Assembly: GCA_002490725.1 (NCBI GenBank)
Contig: DKUN01000021.1
Location: forward strand, 87,506-115,806
Origin: Porphyromonadaceae bacterium UBA7203
GTDB taxonomy: Bacteria > Bacteroidota > Bacteroidia > Bacteroidales > Muribaculaceae
Length of the DNA stretch: 28,301 nucleotides
Reading direction: 5' to 3'
This document shows positions 15,424 through 23,677 of this stretch, piece after piece. Below the pieces are notes generated by a model, which was given only the letters and a program-made list of their open reading frames with translations, did not search any database and was not told where the DNA came from. Position 1 is the stretch's first letter; each line of letters starts with the position of its first letter. Made by a program: the position numbers and the translations under genes.

Positions 15424-16877
15424 CCTACCGCCCCCTCCAGGGTCAGTGCCAGCAGTTTCTGGGCCTCGACGGCAAACTCCATGGGCAGTTTGGCCATGAC
15501 CTCCTTGGCATAGCCGTTGACAATGAGTCCGACGGCCTCCTCGGTGGGGATGCCGCGCTGGTTGCAGTAAAAGAGCTGGTCGGCCGAGATTTTGCTTGTC
15601 GTGGCTTCGTGTTCGACTATGGCGGTCGGATTCTTGATGTCGATTACGGGGAACGTGTGGGCGCCACAAGTAGGCGACAGCAGCAGCGAGTCACATTGCG
15701 TATGGTTGCGGCAGCCTGTGGCGTTAGGCGCCACGCTGACCTGGCCGCGATAGGAGTTCTGGCTGAATCCGGCCGAGATGCCCTTGCTGACAATGGTTGA
15801 GCGCGTGTTGCTGCCCAGGTGAATCATTTTCGTGCCGGTGTCGGCCTGCTGCCTGTGGCGCGTGACGGCCACACTGTAGAACTCGCCGACCGAGCCGTCG
15901 CCCATGAGCACACACGACGGATACTTCCAGGTGATGCTCGAGCCGGTTTCGACCTGAGTCCACGAAATTTTTGAGTCGACGCCGCGGCAGAGGCCGCGCT
16001 TGGTCACGAAGTTATAGACGCCGCCCAAGCCGTCGCGGTCGCCGGCATACCAGTTTTGTACGGTCGAGTATTTGACCTCGGCTCGGTTTTCGCACACGAT
16101 TTCCACAATGGCGGCATGGAGCTGGTTTTCGTCGCGCCTGGGGGCGGTACACCCTTCGAGATAGCTGACGTAGGCGTCGTCGTCGGCCACGATGAGCGTG
16201 CGCTCGAACTGGCCTGTGCCGGCGGCGTTGATGCGGAAGTAGGTGCTCAGCTCCATCGGGCATCGCACACCTTTTGGAATGTAGACGAATGAGCCGTCGG
16301 AGAATACGGCCGAATTGAGCGCCGCATAGAAATTGTCGGCGTAGCTCACCACGGAGCCGAGATATTTTTTTACCAGATCGGGGTGTTCTTTAACCGCTTC
16401 GGAAAACGAGCAGAAAATAATGCCGAGTTCGGCCAGTTTGGCCTGATGGGTCGTTTTGACCGAAACGGAGTCCATTACGGCGTCGACGGCCATTCCGCTG
16501 AGAGCCTTCTGCTCGTTGAGCGGAATGCCCAGGCGGTTAAACGTGTCGAGAATCTCGGGGTCTACTTCGTCGAGGCTTTTCGGTCCCTCTTTTTTCTTTG
16601 GGGCGGCATAGTAGCTGATGGCCTGGAAGTCGATTTCGGGAATATCGAGGTGGGCCCAGGTGGGTGGGGTTAGCTTAAGCCAGTGGCGATAAGCCTTGAG
16701 GCGGAAGTCGAGCAGCCATTCGGGCTCGCCTTTTTTTTGCGAAATCAGGCGCACTACCTCTTCGCTCAGGCCGGCCGGAATGATTTCCGTGTCGACGTCG
16801 TGCGAGAAGAAGCCGTATTTATAATCGTCGTTATCGTCTGAAATTTTTCGGAGTTGGTCGTCGTTATCGTATTCCAT
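15420..16877 (-). CDS. sufB: Fe-S cluster assembly scaffold SufB
   Basis: The 485-residue protein matches SufB along its length: 'GEPEWLLDFRLKAY' near the N-terminus, 'SDGSFVYIPKGVRCPMELS' in the middle, 'SYLEGCTAP' with Cys243 (equivalent to the essential E. coli Cys254), and a C-terminal 'EATTSKISADQLFYCNQRGI' region. SufB, with SufC and SufD, forms the scaffold on which Fe-S clusters are built. It starts 1 bp after the cvpA stop and overlaps the symporter gene by 4 bp, so it is embedded in an operon. Unusually, neither sufC, sufD nor sufS is adjacent; they must be elsewhere if the system is complete. Confidence 0.97.
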   Translation of the reverse strand: MEYDNDDQLRKISDDNDDYKYGFFSHDVDTEIIPAGLSEEVVRLISQKKGEPEWLLDFRLKAYRHWLKLTPPTWAHLDIPEIDFQAISYYAAPKKKEGPKSLDEVDPEILDTFNRLGIPLNEQKALSGMAVDAVMDSVSVKTTHQAKLAELGIIFCSFSEAVKEHPDLVKKYLGSVVSYADNFYAALNSAVFSDGSFVYIPKGVRCPMELSTYFRINAAGTGQFERTLIVADDDAYVSYLEGCTAPRRDENQLHAAIVEIVCENRAEVKYSTVQNWYAGDRDGLGGVYNFVTKRGLCRGVDSKISWTQVETGSSITWKYPSCVLMGDGSVGEFYSVAVTRHRQQADTGTKMIHLGSNTRSTIVSKGISAGFSQNSYRGQVSVAPNATGCRNHTQCDSLLLSPTCGAHTFPVIDIKNPTAIVEHEATTSKISADQLFYCNQRGIPTEEAVGLIVNGYAKEVMAKLPMEFAVEAQKLLALTLEGAVG

Positions 16878-16878
16878 T

Positions 16879-17334
16879 TCAGTTTATATATGTCTGGGCG
16901 AGACCGAAAAGGCGCGGCGCAAACTTGACCACCCACTGCGACAGCGGAGCGGAAAACGCCGTAGACCCCGGCGCGCACATTAAAAACAGATTTATCAGCA
17001 ATGAAGTCATCAGCAGCCATTTTGCTGCGCCGATAATGGCGCCGAGCAGTCGGTCGACCGGGCCCATGAGCAGCATCTTGACAGTGAGGTGGAGCACTCT
17101 CGCCAGCATTATCACCACCAGAAAAATCAGCGCGAACACCACCGCATAGCAGAGCATCAGCGGCAGCTGGAGGGCGGCGGCTACCGTGGGGGCGAAAATG
17201 CGCGTACCCATGAAGCCGAACAGAAACGCTGCAACCGAGCCGAGCTGGCGGATGCAACCGCGCCAGGCGCCATAGATTGCATAGCCGACAGTGCCAGCAA
17301 TGAGAATTATGCTGACAATTTCAGGAGTGGTCAT
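16879..17334 (-). CDS. CvpA family membrane protein
   Basis: The 151-residue inner-membrane protein has four hydrophobic helices and the CvpA-type pattern 'YGAWRGCIRQLGSVAAFLFG', 'VVFALIFLVVIMLARVLH' and 'GPVDRLLGAIIGAAKWLL'. CvpA was named for its role in colicin V production in E. coli. Its general function is unclear, but it affects envelope stress and purine regulation in some species. The start overlaps the stop of the upstream thioredoxin-like lipoprotein gene (ATGA at 17331-17334), and sufB follows after 1 bp. It is the second gene of a tight four-gene operon. Confidence 0.88.
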   Translation of the reverse strand: MTTPEIVSIILIAGTVGYAIYGAWRGCIRQLGSVAAFLFGFMGTRIFAPTVAAALQLPLMLCYAVVFALIFLVVIMLARVLHLTVKMLLMGPVDRLLGAIIGAAKWLLMTSLLINLFLMCAPGSTAFSAPLSQWVVKFAPRLFGLAQTYIN

Positions 17335-18008
17335 CGGGCAAGGTGGTCGGCAAGTTTTTCAATCGAAGGATTCTTCATAACAACGCGGCGGTCGTCGTCG
17401 AGCAGATAGATCGACGGCATGGAGCGGATTACGTAGATGTCGTTGGCCAGCACCCCGGAGCGGTCATAAGCCTTGACCCAGCTTTCGGGCAGGGCGTCGC
17501 GCGTCTGTTCCCAGCGTTTGGCCGAAGCCTCGATGCACACGGCCAGGACGTCGGGCAGATTATTCATGGTTCTCAGTTGCTCAATGACCTGGCGGCAATG
17601 AGTGCAGTCGGGGTCATAGAACATCATCAGTAGCGGCTTGCCCGGCATGAAGCCGTGGAGTCTGTTTTCCGATTTGTCAACAGTGGCGAAACGAAAGTCG
17701 GCCGCGATGGAGTCAACCGCATTGACCTCGCAGACATAATGGAGCATCCACTCGGCCGTAGAGCGCTCCGATTCCGACAGTTTGCCTGTGGCCAGGGCGG
17801 CGCGCAGCAGTTCGGCCATGCGCTCCTCGTCGGTGTCGAAAACGGTAGCCTCGGCGTGTTCGAGCAGCTTGCCGAGATTGCCGCCGGCAGCGGCCTCGGC
17901 CGTGATTTTACGGGCATCGCCCTGCATGAGGTCGGCGGGAAGGGTCCACTGTTTAGAGGCCGCACATCCGCTCAGTGCCAGCGTTGCCAAAAAGAGCCAT
18001 TTTTTCAT
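17331..18008 (-). CDS. DUF5106-like thioredoxin-fold lipoprotein
   Basis: The 225-residue protein starts with a short lipoprotein signal and lipobox 'LALSGC' (Cys15). A helical region (~20-110) with 'AEWMLHYVCEVN' follows, resembling the DUF5106 module found before Bacteroidales thioredoxin domains. The C-terminal domain has 'MMFYDPDCTHC' with redox cysteines Cys135/Cys138 and a 'SMPSIYLLD' cis-proline loop. It is probably tethered to an envelope membrane facing the periplasm and handles thiol-disulfide exchange; the partner is unknown. It is the first gene of the operon leading to cvpA, sufB and the symporter, and a good promoter lies just before its start. Confidence 0.87.
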   Translation of the reverse strand: MKKWLFLATLALSGCAASKQWTLPADLMQGDARKITAEAAAGGNLGKLLEHAEATVFDTDEERMAELLRAALATGKLSESERSTAEWMLHYVCEVNAVDSIAADFRFATVDKSENRLHGFMPGKPLLMMFYDPDCTHCRQVIEQLRTMNNLPDVLAVCIEASAKRWEQTRDALPESWVKAYDRSGVLANDIYVIRSMPSIYLLDDDRRVVMKNPSIEKLADHLAR

Positions 18009-18016
18009 ATTACCCG

Positions 18017-18046
18017 CAAAGTTACGAAAAATCTCTGAACGGGCAA
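18017..18046 (-). promoter_or_regulatory. Promoter of the thioredoxin-lipoprotein/cvpA/sufB/symporter operon
   Basis: On the - strand TTG (18044-18046) and TAACTTTG (18017-18024) are separated by 19 bp. The -33 element directly follows the stop codon of the MscS gene, and the -7 box ends 8 bp before the ATG, so the mRNA leader would be only about 4 nt. Confidence 0.75.
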
Positions 18047-19204
18047 TCAGCGCAGGTCTACGATGTCGTGGCCCGAAGGAGTCTGGTATATCCTCAGCCC
18101 GAACTTATGCACTACTGCATAGACATAGTCAAACACGTCGGCCTGAATGTGTTCATATTCGACCCAGGCAGTCGTGTTGGTGAAGAAATAGAGCTGAACC
18201 GGCAGGCCCGACTGCGTCGGCTCGAGCTGGCGCACCATGCAGGTCATTGCGTGGTTGACCAGAGGTGACTTTTCGAGATAGCGCTCTATGTGGCGACGGA
18301 ACAGCGTCAGATTCACTTCGGGAACTGCCTCGCCGCAGAGCAGGCCTTCGTCGTTCAGGCGCGAAATCTCGCTGTCGGTCAGTATGCACACGCTGTTGAC
18401 GTCGATAAACACGGCGCGCTCCACGCGTCGGCCGCCTGACTTCACCATAGGCTCATAGTTGCGGAAACTGTCGGAAATCAGCGCATAGGGGGGCACGGTA
18501 GTGACCGTGTTGTCCCAGTTGCGAATCTTGACGGTAGTGAGCGAAATGTCGAGCACCTCGCCGTTGGCGTTGTAGCGATCAACCGCCACCCAGTCGCCGC
18601 GTTGCATCATGTTGTTGGCCGTCAGCTGGATCGAGGCCACCAGGCCGAGAATCGTGTCTTTGAACACCAGCGACATAACCGCTGCCGAAGCGCCCAGAGC
18701 CGTCAGGATGACCATGGGTTGCTTGCCCAGCAGAATGCTGATGCAGACAATGACGCCGATGGCAATCGCAACGAGTTTGAGCATCTGGAAGATGCCCTTG
18801 ACCGCGTAAGGGCGGGTGCGCCTGTGGGCCGACAGAGCGCTGTAGGCGTTGCCGATCAAGATGTTGATTATGTAGACAACTACCCAGAGAATGTAGATTG
18901 ACGTGAAAACGTTTACCCAGGCAACGGCCCGCTCTTCAGTGGGAGCGAACAGCTGCGGAAGCAGCCAGCTGACCATCAGTGCCGGGGCCAGTTGCGACAG
19001 ACCGCGCATAAAGCGGTCGTTAAGCAAAACATCGTCGAGCTTGGTGGGCGTTTTGCTGATTGCCCATTCGGCCGCATAGAGCACCATTTTGCAGACGAAA
19101 TATGACACTATGGACGCCAGGGCAATTGCCAGCAGCGTCGCGGCCACCACGGCCGCCGAAGAATCAAAGTGCTGATAAAAAAACAGCTTTACGGCTTCAA
19201 TCAT
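18047..19204 (-). CDS. MscS-family mechanosensitive channel, YbdG-like
   Basis: The 385-residue protein has about five N-terminal membrane helices. The MscS pore-lining helix follows ('ILTALGASAAVMSLVFKDTILGLVASIQL', ~165-195), then the beta domain 'QRGDWVAVDRYNANGEVLDISLTTVKIRNWDNT'. The 'TTVPPYALISDSFRNY' stretch and the C-terminal insertion are characteristic of the YbdG/YnaI-type subgroup rather than short MscS. Such channels open under membrane tension and release solutes after osmotic downshift. It lies 68 bp downstream of the PFOR gene but has its own clear promoter. Confidence 0.94.
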   Translation of the reverse strand: MIEAVKLFFYQHFDSSAAVVAATLLAIALASIVSYFVCKMVLYAAEWAISKTPTKLDDVLLNDRFMRGLSQLAPALMVSWLLPQLFAPTEERAVAWVNVFTSIYILWVVVYIINILIGNAYSALSAHRRTRPYAVKGIFQMLKLVAIAIGVIVCISILLGKQPMVILTALGASAAVMSLVFKDTILGLVASIQLTANNMMQRGDWVAVDRYNANGEVLDISLTTVKIRNWDNTVTTVPPYALISDSFRNYEPMVKSGGRRVERAVFIDVNSVCILTDSEISRLNDEGLLCGEAVPEVNLTLFRRHIERYLEKSPLVNHAMTCMVRQLEPTQSGLPVQLYFFTNTTAWVEYEHIQADVFDYVYAVVHKFGLRIYQTPSGHDIVDLR

Positions 19205-19211
19205 AACCCCA

Positions 19212-19242
19212 CAAAGTTAGCAATTTTCCCGCAACCGACCAA
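19212..19242 (-). promoter_or_regulatory. Promoter of the MscS-like channel gene
   Basis: TTG (19240-19242) and TAACTTTG (19212-19219) on the - strand are spaced by 20 bp. The -7 element ends 7 bp before the start codon, giving a predicted leader of about 3-4 nt. Confidence 0.77.
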
Positions 19243-19272
19243 GCACGACCCGGCCTTTGCCCGCAGAATTGT

Positions 19273-22200
19273 TCAAGACGGTCTTTTCAGGGAGGCGTAA
19301 ACCGCGGCGAGGCGGGCCGCGAGGTCGGCGCGCAGCGATTTGGCCGTGGCGGAGTCAGTGCGCTCGAGGTCGGCATAGCGGCTTTCGCCGTCGAGATAGT
19401 CGCTCAGGGTGCCGTCGGCGGCGGGCGAGTCGACGGTCAGCGGCTCGTCGGCGCGCGGGTCGTAGTGCCACAGCGGCCAGTAGCCGCTGCGCACCGCCAG
19501 GCGCATCTCTGTGGCTGCGTGGCTCATGCCGGCTCTGATGCCGTGGTTGATGCAGGGGCAGTAGGCTATGATCAGCGACGGCCCGGGGTAGGCTTCAGCC
19601 TCTTTCATTACCTTGATAGCCTGCATCGGGTTGGCGGCGAGCGATATGCTGCCTACGTAGACGTGGCCGTAGGTCATGGCCATGCGTCCAAGGTCTTTTT
19701 TGACGGTTCGTTTGCCGTCGGGGGCATATTTGGCCACTGCTCCGAGCGGCGTGGCTTTCGACATCTGGCCTCCGGTGTTGGAGTAGCATTCCGTATCCAT
19801 CACCAGGATGTTGATGTCGACGTTTTGCGAAATCACGTGGTCAAGGCCGGCAAAGCCGATGTCGTAGGCCCAGCCGTCGCCGCCGATGGCCCAGACCGAT
19901 GGCTTTTCAAGCAGTTCGGCCGCAAAGCCCTCGGGCAGCATGTCGCGCAGTGCGGCGGCCGTAGCGGGATTGTCGGGGTCGGCGAAATACTCCTTGATGC
20001 GCCCGATGAGTCCCGGGTCGGTGCCATAGGACGAAGCGAGCTTCAGCAGGCGTTGGCGGGTGGCCTCGCGGCGTCGTTGCAGGCCGAGCGCTATGCCGAG
20101 CCCGTATTCGGCGTTATCCTCGAAGAGCGAGTTGCCCCAGGCCGGGCCGCGTCCGGTAGCTGCGTCGGCACAATAGGGCATTGACGGAAAATCGGCGCCC
20201 CAGACCGAGGAGCAGCCCGTTGCGTTGGCAATGACCATGCGTTCGCCGAAGAGTTGTGTCAGAAGTTTGACGTAGGGGGTCTCGCCGCATCCGCCGCATG
20301 CGCCGCTGAACTCGAGCAGCGGCTGGCGCAGTTGCGAGCCGCGCAGGCTGAAGCGCGACAGCAGTTCGCCCTTGCGGGTCACCGACGTGCTGACAAACTC
20401 CAGGTTAGCTTTCTGTTCTGCCAATTGCGTGTCGATAGGCTTCATTTCGAGAGCGTTGCCCGGGCAGATGGTGGCGCAGCTGCCGCAGCCGGTGCAGTCC
20501 TGGGGATAGACCTGTATGCGCCAGTTCATGCCGTCGATGCCGTGGGCAGGAAGGGTGGTGAATTGCGCCCGTGCGGATTCGTCGGCCGTCAGCGTGTAGG
20601 GGCGTATGGCGGCATGGGCGCACACAAGCGAGCACATGGCGCACTCGACGCATTTGCTTGCCGTCCATTCGGGTATGTAGAGCGCGATTGTGCGCTTTTC
20701 GCTTGCCGACTCGCCGACCGGGCAGAAGCCGTCGGGGGTAAGCATGCTCACGGGTATGGCGTCGCCTCGGCGCCGCAGACACGGCTCGGCTATGCGGCCG
20801 ACGAATTTGCTGAGCGGCGTCAGCCCGTGGCGACAGTCGGGGTTCGCGACTTTGGTGACGGCGTCGGGAGCCGCAATCTCTACGGGGGTGATGGCGCCGA
20901 GCGCGGCGTCGATGGCGGCGTTGTTGTTGCTGACCACTGCGGCGCCTTCATGTATGTATTGTTTGCCGACAATCCTTTTCAGTGCGGCGATGCTTGCGCG
21001 GTAGTCATCGGGTCCGCAGAGTTTCAGAAACACGGCCTCCATGATGGTGTTGATTCTGACCCCGAGCGAGTTGTCCCGGGCAATGGCTTCGGCGTTGACG
21101 GTGTAGACCTTCACGTCGTTGTCGGCAATGGCGCGGCGCAGGTCGGCGGGCATTATCGACTGCAGCGAAGCGGCGTTGCGGGGGGTGTTGATGACCAGGA
21201 CGCTGCCGCGGTGCAGCTTCGGTGCGATGTCGAAAAGGTAGACGTAGCGCTCCTTGTTTATGCCGATATAGTCGGCTGTTGTGATTTCATATTCCGAAGT
21301 TATCGGTCCGGAGTCGACGCGCAGCGAGCTGACTGTGTAGCCTCCGCTCTTTTTTGCCGAATATTCGAAAAAGGCCTGCACGCTGCTTCCGGTCAGGTCG
21401 CTGATTATCTGTGCGGCCTGGCGAGTGGCGCCGACAGTGCCGTCTGACCCCATGCCGTAGAATTGATAGCGGCGCTGGCTCGGCGGGCAGGTGGAGAGTT
21501 CGGGTCCGACAGCAAGCGACAGGCGTGTAACGTCGTCGTTGATGCCCACGGTGAAGGCGCGCCCGGCCGGCAGGGTGTCGACGGCGTCAAACACAGCCTT
21601 GATCATGGCCGGCGAGAAGTCTTTGCTGCTCAGGCCATAGCGCCCGCCGACAATGTGGGCCTCGCGTCCGGCATTCTGAAACGCCGCACACACGTCGAGA
21701 AACAGCGGTTCACCTTGCGCACCGGGCTCCTTGGTGCGGTCGAGCACGGCGATGCTCCTGACCGTTTCGGGAATTGACTCGAGCAGTCGGGCGGCGCTGA
21801 ACGGGCGATAGAGTCTTACCTTTACGACGCCGAGGCGTGTGCCTGAAGTGGCGTTCAGATAGCTGACGGTTTCGGCTATTGTTTCGCACGCCGACCCCAT
21901 GGCGATGATGATTTTATCGGCATCGGGGGCGCCGACAAATTCAAACGGACGGTAGTGTCGGCCGGTAAGGTCTCCGACCTTCAGCATGGTGCGCTCAACA
22001 ATAGATGGGAAGATGTCGTAGCGGCTATTGGCGGCTTCGCGGTTCTGAAAGTAAACGTCGGGGTTCTGTGCCGTGCCGCGTATGTCGGGCGTTTCGGGGT
22101 TCATGCCGCGGCGTCGCAGGCGCTCTACGGCATCCATCGGTGTCAGGGCGGCAATCTGGTCATAGCCCGGAAGTTCGACTGTGCTCATTTCGTTGCCTGT

Positions 22201-22740
22201 GCGCCAGCCGTCAAACATGTGGATCACCGGCAGCGACCCTTCGAGGGCCGACAGATGGGCCACAAGCGCCATGTCGGCCGCCTCCTGCACGTTGTTGCTG
22301 ACCATGATGGCGAAGCCTGTGGCGCGGGTGGCCATGACATCCTGGTGGTCGCCGAAAATGCTCAGCGCGTGGGTGGCCAGCGATCGCGCTCCGACGTGGA
22401 ATACGCCCGGAAGCAGCTCGCCCGAAATCTTGTACATGTTCGGAATCATCAACAGCAGCCCCTGCGAGGCGGTAAAGGTGGTCGAAGGCACGCCGGCCGA
22501 CAGCGAGCCATGGGTGGCGCCGGCGGCTCCGAGCTCGCTTTCCATCTCCATGATTTTCAGCCGATGGCCGAATACGTTAAGGCGGCCTTCCATGGCCCAG
22601 CGTGCTGCCGTATCGCCCATCGATGCGACCGGAGTGATGGGATAGACTGTGGCTACGTCGCTGAGGGCGTAGGCAATGTAGGCGGCAGCCTCGCAACCGT
22701 CGATTATGGCCCGGTGGGGCGCTGTTGAAACGTCAGACAT
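19273..22740 (-). CDS. nifJ: Pyruvate:ferredoxin (flavodoxin) oxidoreductase
   Basis: The 1155-residue single-chain PFOR oxidatively decarboxylates pyruvate to acetyl-CoA and CO2, passing electrons to ferredoxin or flavodoxin; it is central to anaerobic fermentation. The N-terminal pyrimidine-binding domain has 'TVYPITPVASMGDTAARW' and 'GGCEAA'-like 'DGCEAAAYIAYALSD'. Two 4Fe-4S motifs follow: Cys697/700/703 with Cys707, and Cys749/752/755 with Cys759. The TPP-binding domain has 'GGDGWAYDIG' near 953-962 and 'DTECYSNTGGQMSKAT'. Length is close to the family norm (about 1170-1190). No convincing promoter is seen in the 74 bp before it. A hairpin after the upstream lysis-type gene should separate the two units. 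Confidence 0.97.
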   Translation of the reverse strand: MSDVSTAPHRAIIDGCEAAAYIAYALSDVATVYPITPVASMGDTAARWAMEGRLNVFGHRLKIMEMESELGAAGATHGSLSAGVPSTTFTASQGLLLMIPNMYKISGELLPGVFHVGARSLATHALSIFGDHQDVMATRATGFAIMVSNNVQEAADMALVAHLSALEGSLPVIHMFDGWRTGNEMSTVELPGYDQIAALTPMDAVERLRRRGMNPETPDIRGTAQNPDVYFQNREAANSRYDIFPSIVERTMLKVGDLTGRHYRPFEFVGAPDADKIIIAMGSACETIAETVSYLNATSGTRLGVVKVRLYRPFSAARLLESIPETVRSIAVLDRTKEPGAQGEPLFLDVCAAFQNAGREAHIVGGRYGLSSKDFSPAMIKAVFDAVDTLPAGRAFTVGINDDVTRLSLAVGPELSTCPPSQRRYQFYGMGSDGTVGATRQAAQIISDLTGSSVQAFFEYSAKKSGGYTVSSLRVDSGPITSEYEITTADYIGINKERYVYLFDIAPKLHRGSVLVINTPRNAASLQSIMPADLRRAIADNDVKVYTVNAEAIARDNSLGVRINTIMEAVFLKLCGPDDYRASIAALKRIVGKQYIHEGAAVVSNNNAAIDAALGAITPVEIAAPDAVTKVANPDCRHGLTPLSKFVGRIAEPCLRRRGDAIPVSMLTPDGFCPVGESASEKRTIALYIPEWTASKCVECAMCSLVCAHAAIRPYTLTADESARAQFTTLPAHGIDGMNWRIQVYPQDCTGCGSCATICPGNALEMKPIDTQLAEQKANLEFVSTSVTRKGELLSRFSLRGSQLRQPLLEFSGACGGCGETPYVKLLTQLFGERMVIANATGCSSVWGADFPSMPYCADAATGRGPAWGNSLFEDNAEYGLGIALGLQRRREATRQRLLKLASSYGTDPGLIGRIKEYFADPDNPATAAALRDMLPEGFAAELLEKPSVWAIGGDGWAYDIGFAGLDHVISQNVDINILVMDTECYSNTGGQMSKATPLGAVAKYAPDGKRTVKKDLGRMAMTYGHVYVGSISLAANPMQAIKVMKEAEAYPGPSLIIAYCPCINHGIRAGMSHAATEMRLAVRSGYWPLWHYDPRADEPLTVDSPAADGTLSDYLDGESRYADLERTDSATAKSLRADLAARLAAVYASLKRPS

Positions 22741-22796
22741 ACACTTTAAGCAAGAGTAAAAAAGTGGTTGGAATTCGGTTTTTGACGTTTAAACGC

Positions 22797-22837
22797 CCGG
22801 AGCGCGGCGCAGGTTCAATATCTGCGTCGCGCTCCGG
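22797..22837 (-). terminator. Hairpin at the end of the lysis-type cassette
   Basis: A 16-bp GC-rich stem (22797-22812 with 22822-22837, one G-T pair) closes a 9-nt loop that contains the stop codon of the preceding - strand gene. Only a weak T-rich stretch (GTTTAAACG) follows on the - strand. It likely separates this unit from the PFOR gene, but could also be an RNA-stability structure. Confidence 0.6.
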
Positions 22838-23201
22838 CAATATATGCTGCGAGAAGGAGTATACAGAGCACACCGAGCTGCAGTTTCCACATCGGCCTTG
22901 TCGGTGCGGGCTGAATTTCCTCGTGAGTTTCGGATTCGGACTCTTCGGTCTGCGCTATGCTCACTGCGGCGTTCTGTTCGCGCCGCAGTTCAACGCGCCC
23001 GGCTATCACCATGGGCTTGAGTGTGTCGCGTGGAATGATGACTACATCGTCGAGCCTGATGCTGAGTTCCTCGGCCAGCGAGGCCCGCAGGGTGTCGCGC
23101 CGCTCGATGCGATGTGTGCTCTCGGCCGTTTTCTGCGAGGCACATCCGCTCATCATTGCCGCCGCGGCTACCGTTGAGGCGATAACTGCCGGGCGCTTCA
23201 T
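22815..23201 (-). CDS. Probable unimolecular spanin-like lipoprotein with C-terminal membrane anchor
   Basis: The 128-residue protein has a lipoprotein signal with lipobox 'MMSGC' (Cys20). A hydrophilic, charged periplasmic stretch of about 85 residues follows (21-105), rich in Arg and Glu ('RIERRDTLRASLAEEL', 'TEESESETHEEI'). A single hydrophobic helix ('LQLGVLCILLLAAYIAG', ~107-123) comes next, and the protein ends with the cytoplasmic positive tail 'ARRRY'. An outer-membrane lipid anchor plus an inner-membrane C-terminal helix is the layout of unimolecular phage spanins such as T1 gp11 (131 residues). Those proteins fuse inner and outer membranes at the end of lysis. The start overlaps the endolysin stop by 4 bp (ATGA), as expected for a lysis cassette. 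It could instead be an unrelated small lipoprotein; the assignment rests on topology and context, not on sequence similarity. Confidence 0.65.
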   Translation of the reverse strand: MKRPAVIASTVAAAAMMSGCASQKTAESTHRIERRDTLRASLAEELSIRLDDVVIIPRDTLKPMVIAGRVELRREQNAAVSIAQTEESESETHEEIQPAPTRPMWKLQLGVLCILLLAAYIAGARRRY

Positions 23202-23638
23202 CGGGCAAAATATAGCGCCGCCTCCTCGGCGCGGCGCCTTACAAGTCCGGCCATAACCTTGCCTGAGGCGTATTTCCAGCGGGCAAACTCTGCGGCAATC
23301 AATTCGTCGTCGGGATTACGTGAGATTTTAGCCCACAGGGTCGATTTTTCGAGTGCGTGAAAGCCGGTGTTGAACGCAAAACTCGCCAGTGCGGCGCGGC
23401 GGTTGGCGGTCAGCTCCGTGCCGCTTCGGCGCTCCAGGCGTTCGATTTGTGAAATGACCGACGCTACGTCGGCCTGAAGCATTGATTCGGCCTGTGCGGC
23501 GCTGATGTGCATGCCGGGCTTGGTGCCTGCGGTGTGGCCGTAGCCGATGGTCCAGACTCCGGCCGGGCAGCGGTATGCCTCAAGTCGTAATCCTTCGTGG
23601 CGTCTGATTAGTCGGACGGCGATTGTGAGTGTTTCCAT
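23198..23638 (-). CDS. Phage-type GH24 lysozyme (endolysin)
   Basis: The 146-residue protein is a T4-lysozyme-like muramidase. The catalytic segment is 'RRHEGLRLEAYRCPAGVWT' followed by 'IGYGHT'. Glu15, Cys24 and Thr30 have exactly the E-x8-D/C-x5-T spacing of this family (T4: Glu11, Asp20, Thr26), here with Cys in the usual Asp position. The C-terminal half has 'ALASFAFNTGFHAL' and 'LVRRRAEEAALYF', both typical of phage lysozymes. There is no classical signal peptide; the N-terminus 'METLTIAVRLIRRHE' enters the fold at once, so export would need a holin-type pore. It is preceded 39 bp upstream by a holin-like gene and overlaps a spanin-like gene. Activity is likely but not certain. Confidence 0.92.
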   Translation of the reverse strand: METLTIAVRLIRRHEGLRLEAYRCPAGVWTIGYGHTAGTKPGMHISAAQAESMLQADVASVISQIERLERRSGTELTANRRAALASFAFNTGFHALEKSTLWAKISRNPDDELIAAEFARWKYASGKVMAGLVRRRAEEAALYFAR

Positions 23639-23677
23639 AATTATATTGAGTTGATGCGATTGATTTTGTGCGGAGAG

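Noticed and set aside
15424..15669. Upstream extension of the symporter reading frame
   Set aside because: It overlaps the end of sufB and is basic and low in hydrophobic residues; the start at 15423 begins directly with the first membrane helix.
22751..22758. TACTCTTG on the - strand as a -7 box for the PFOR gene
   Set aside because: It has one mismatch to TAnnTTTG and no TTG 19-21 bp upstream, so support is too weak to list as a promoter.
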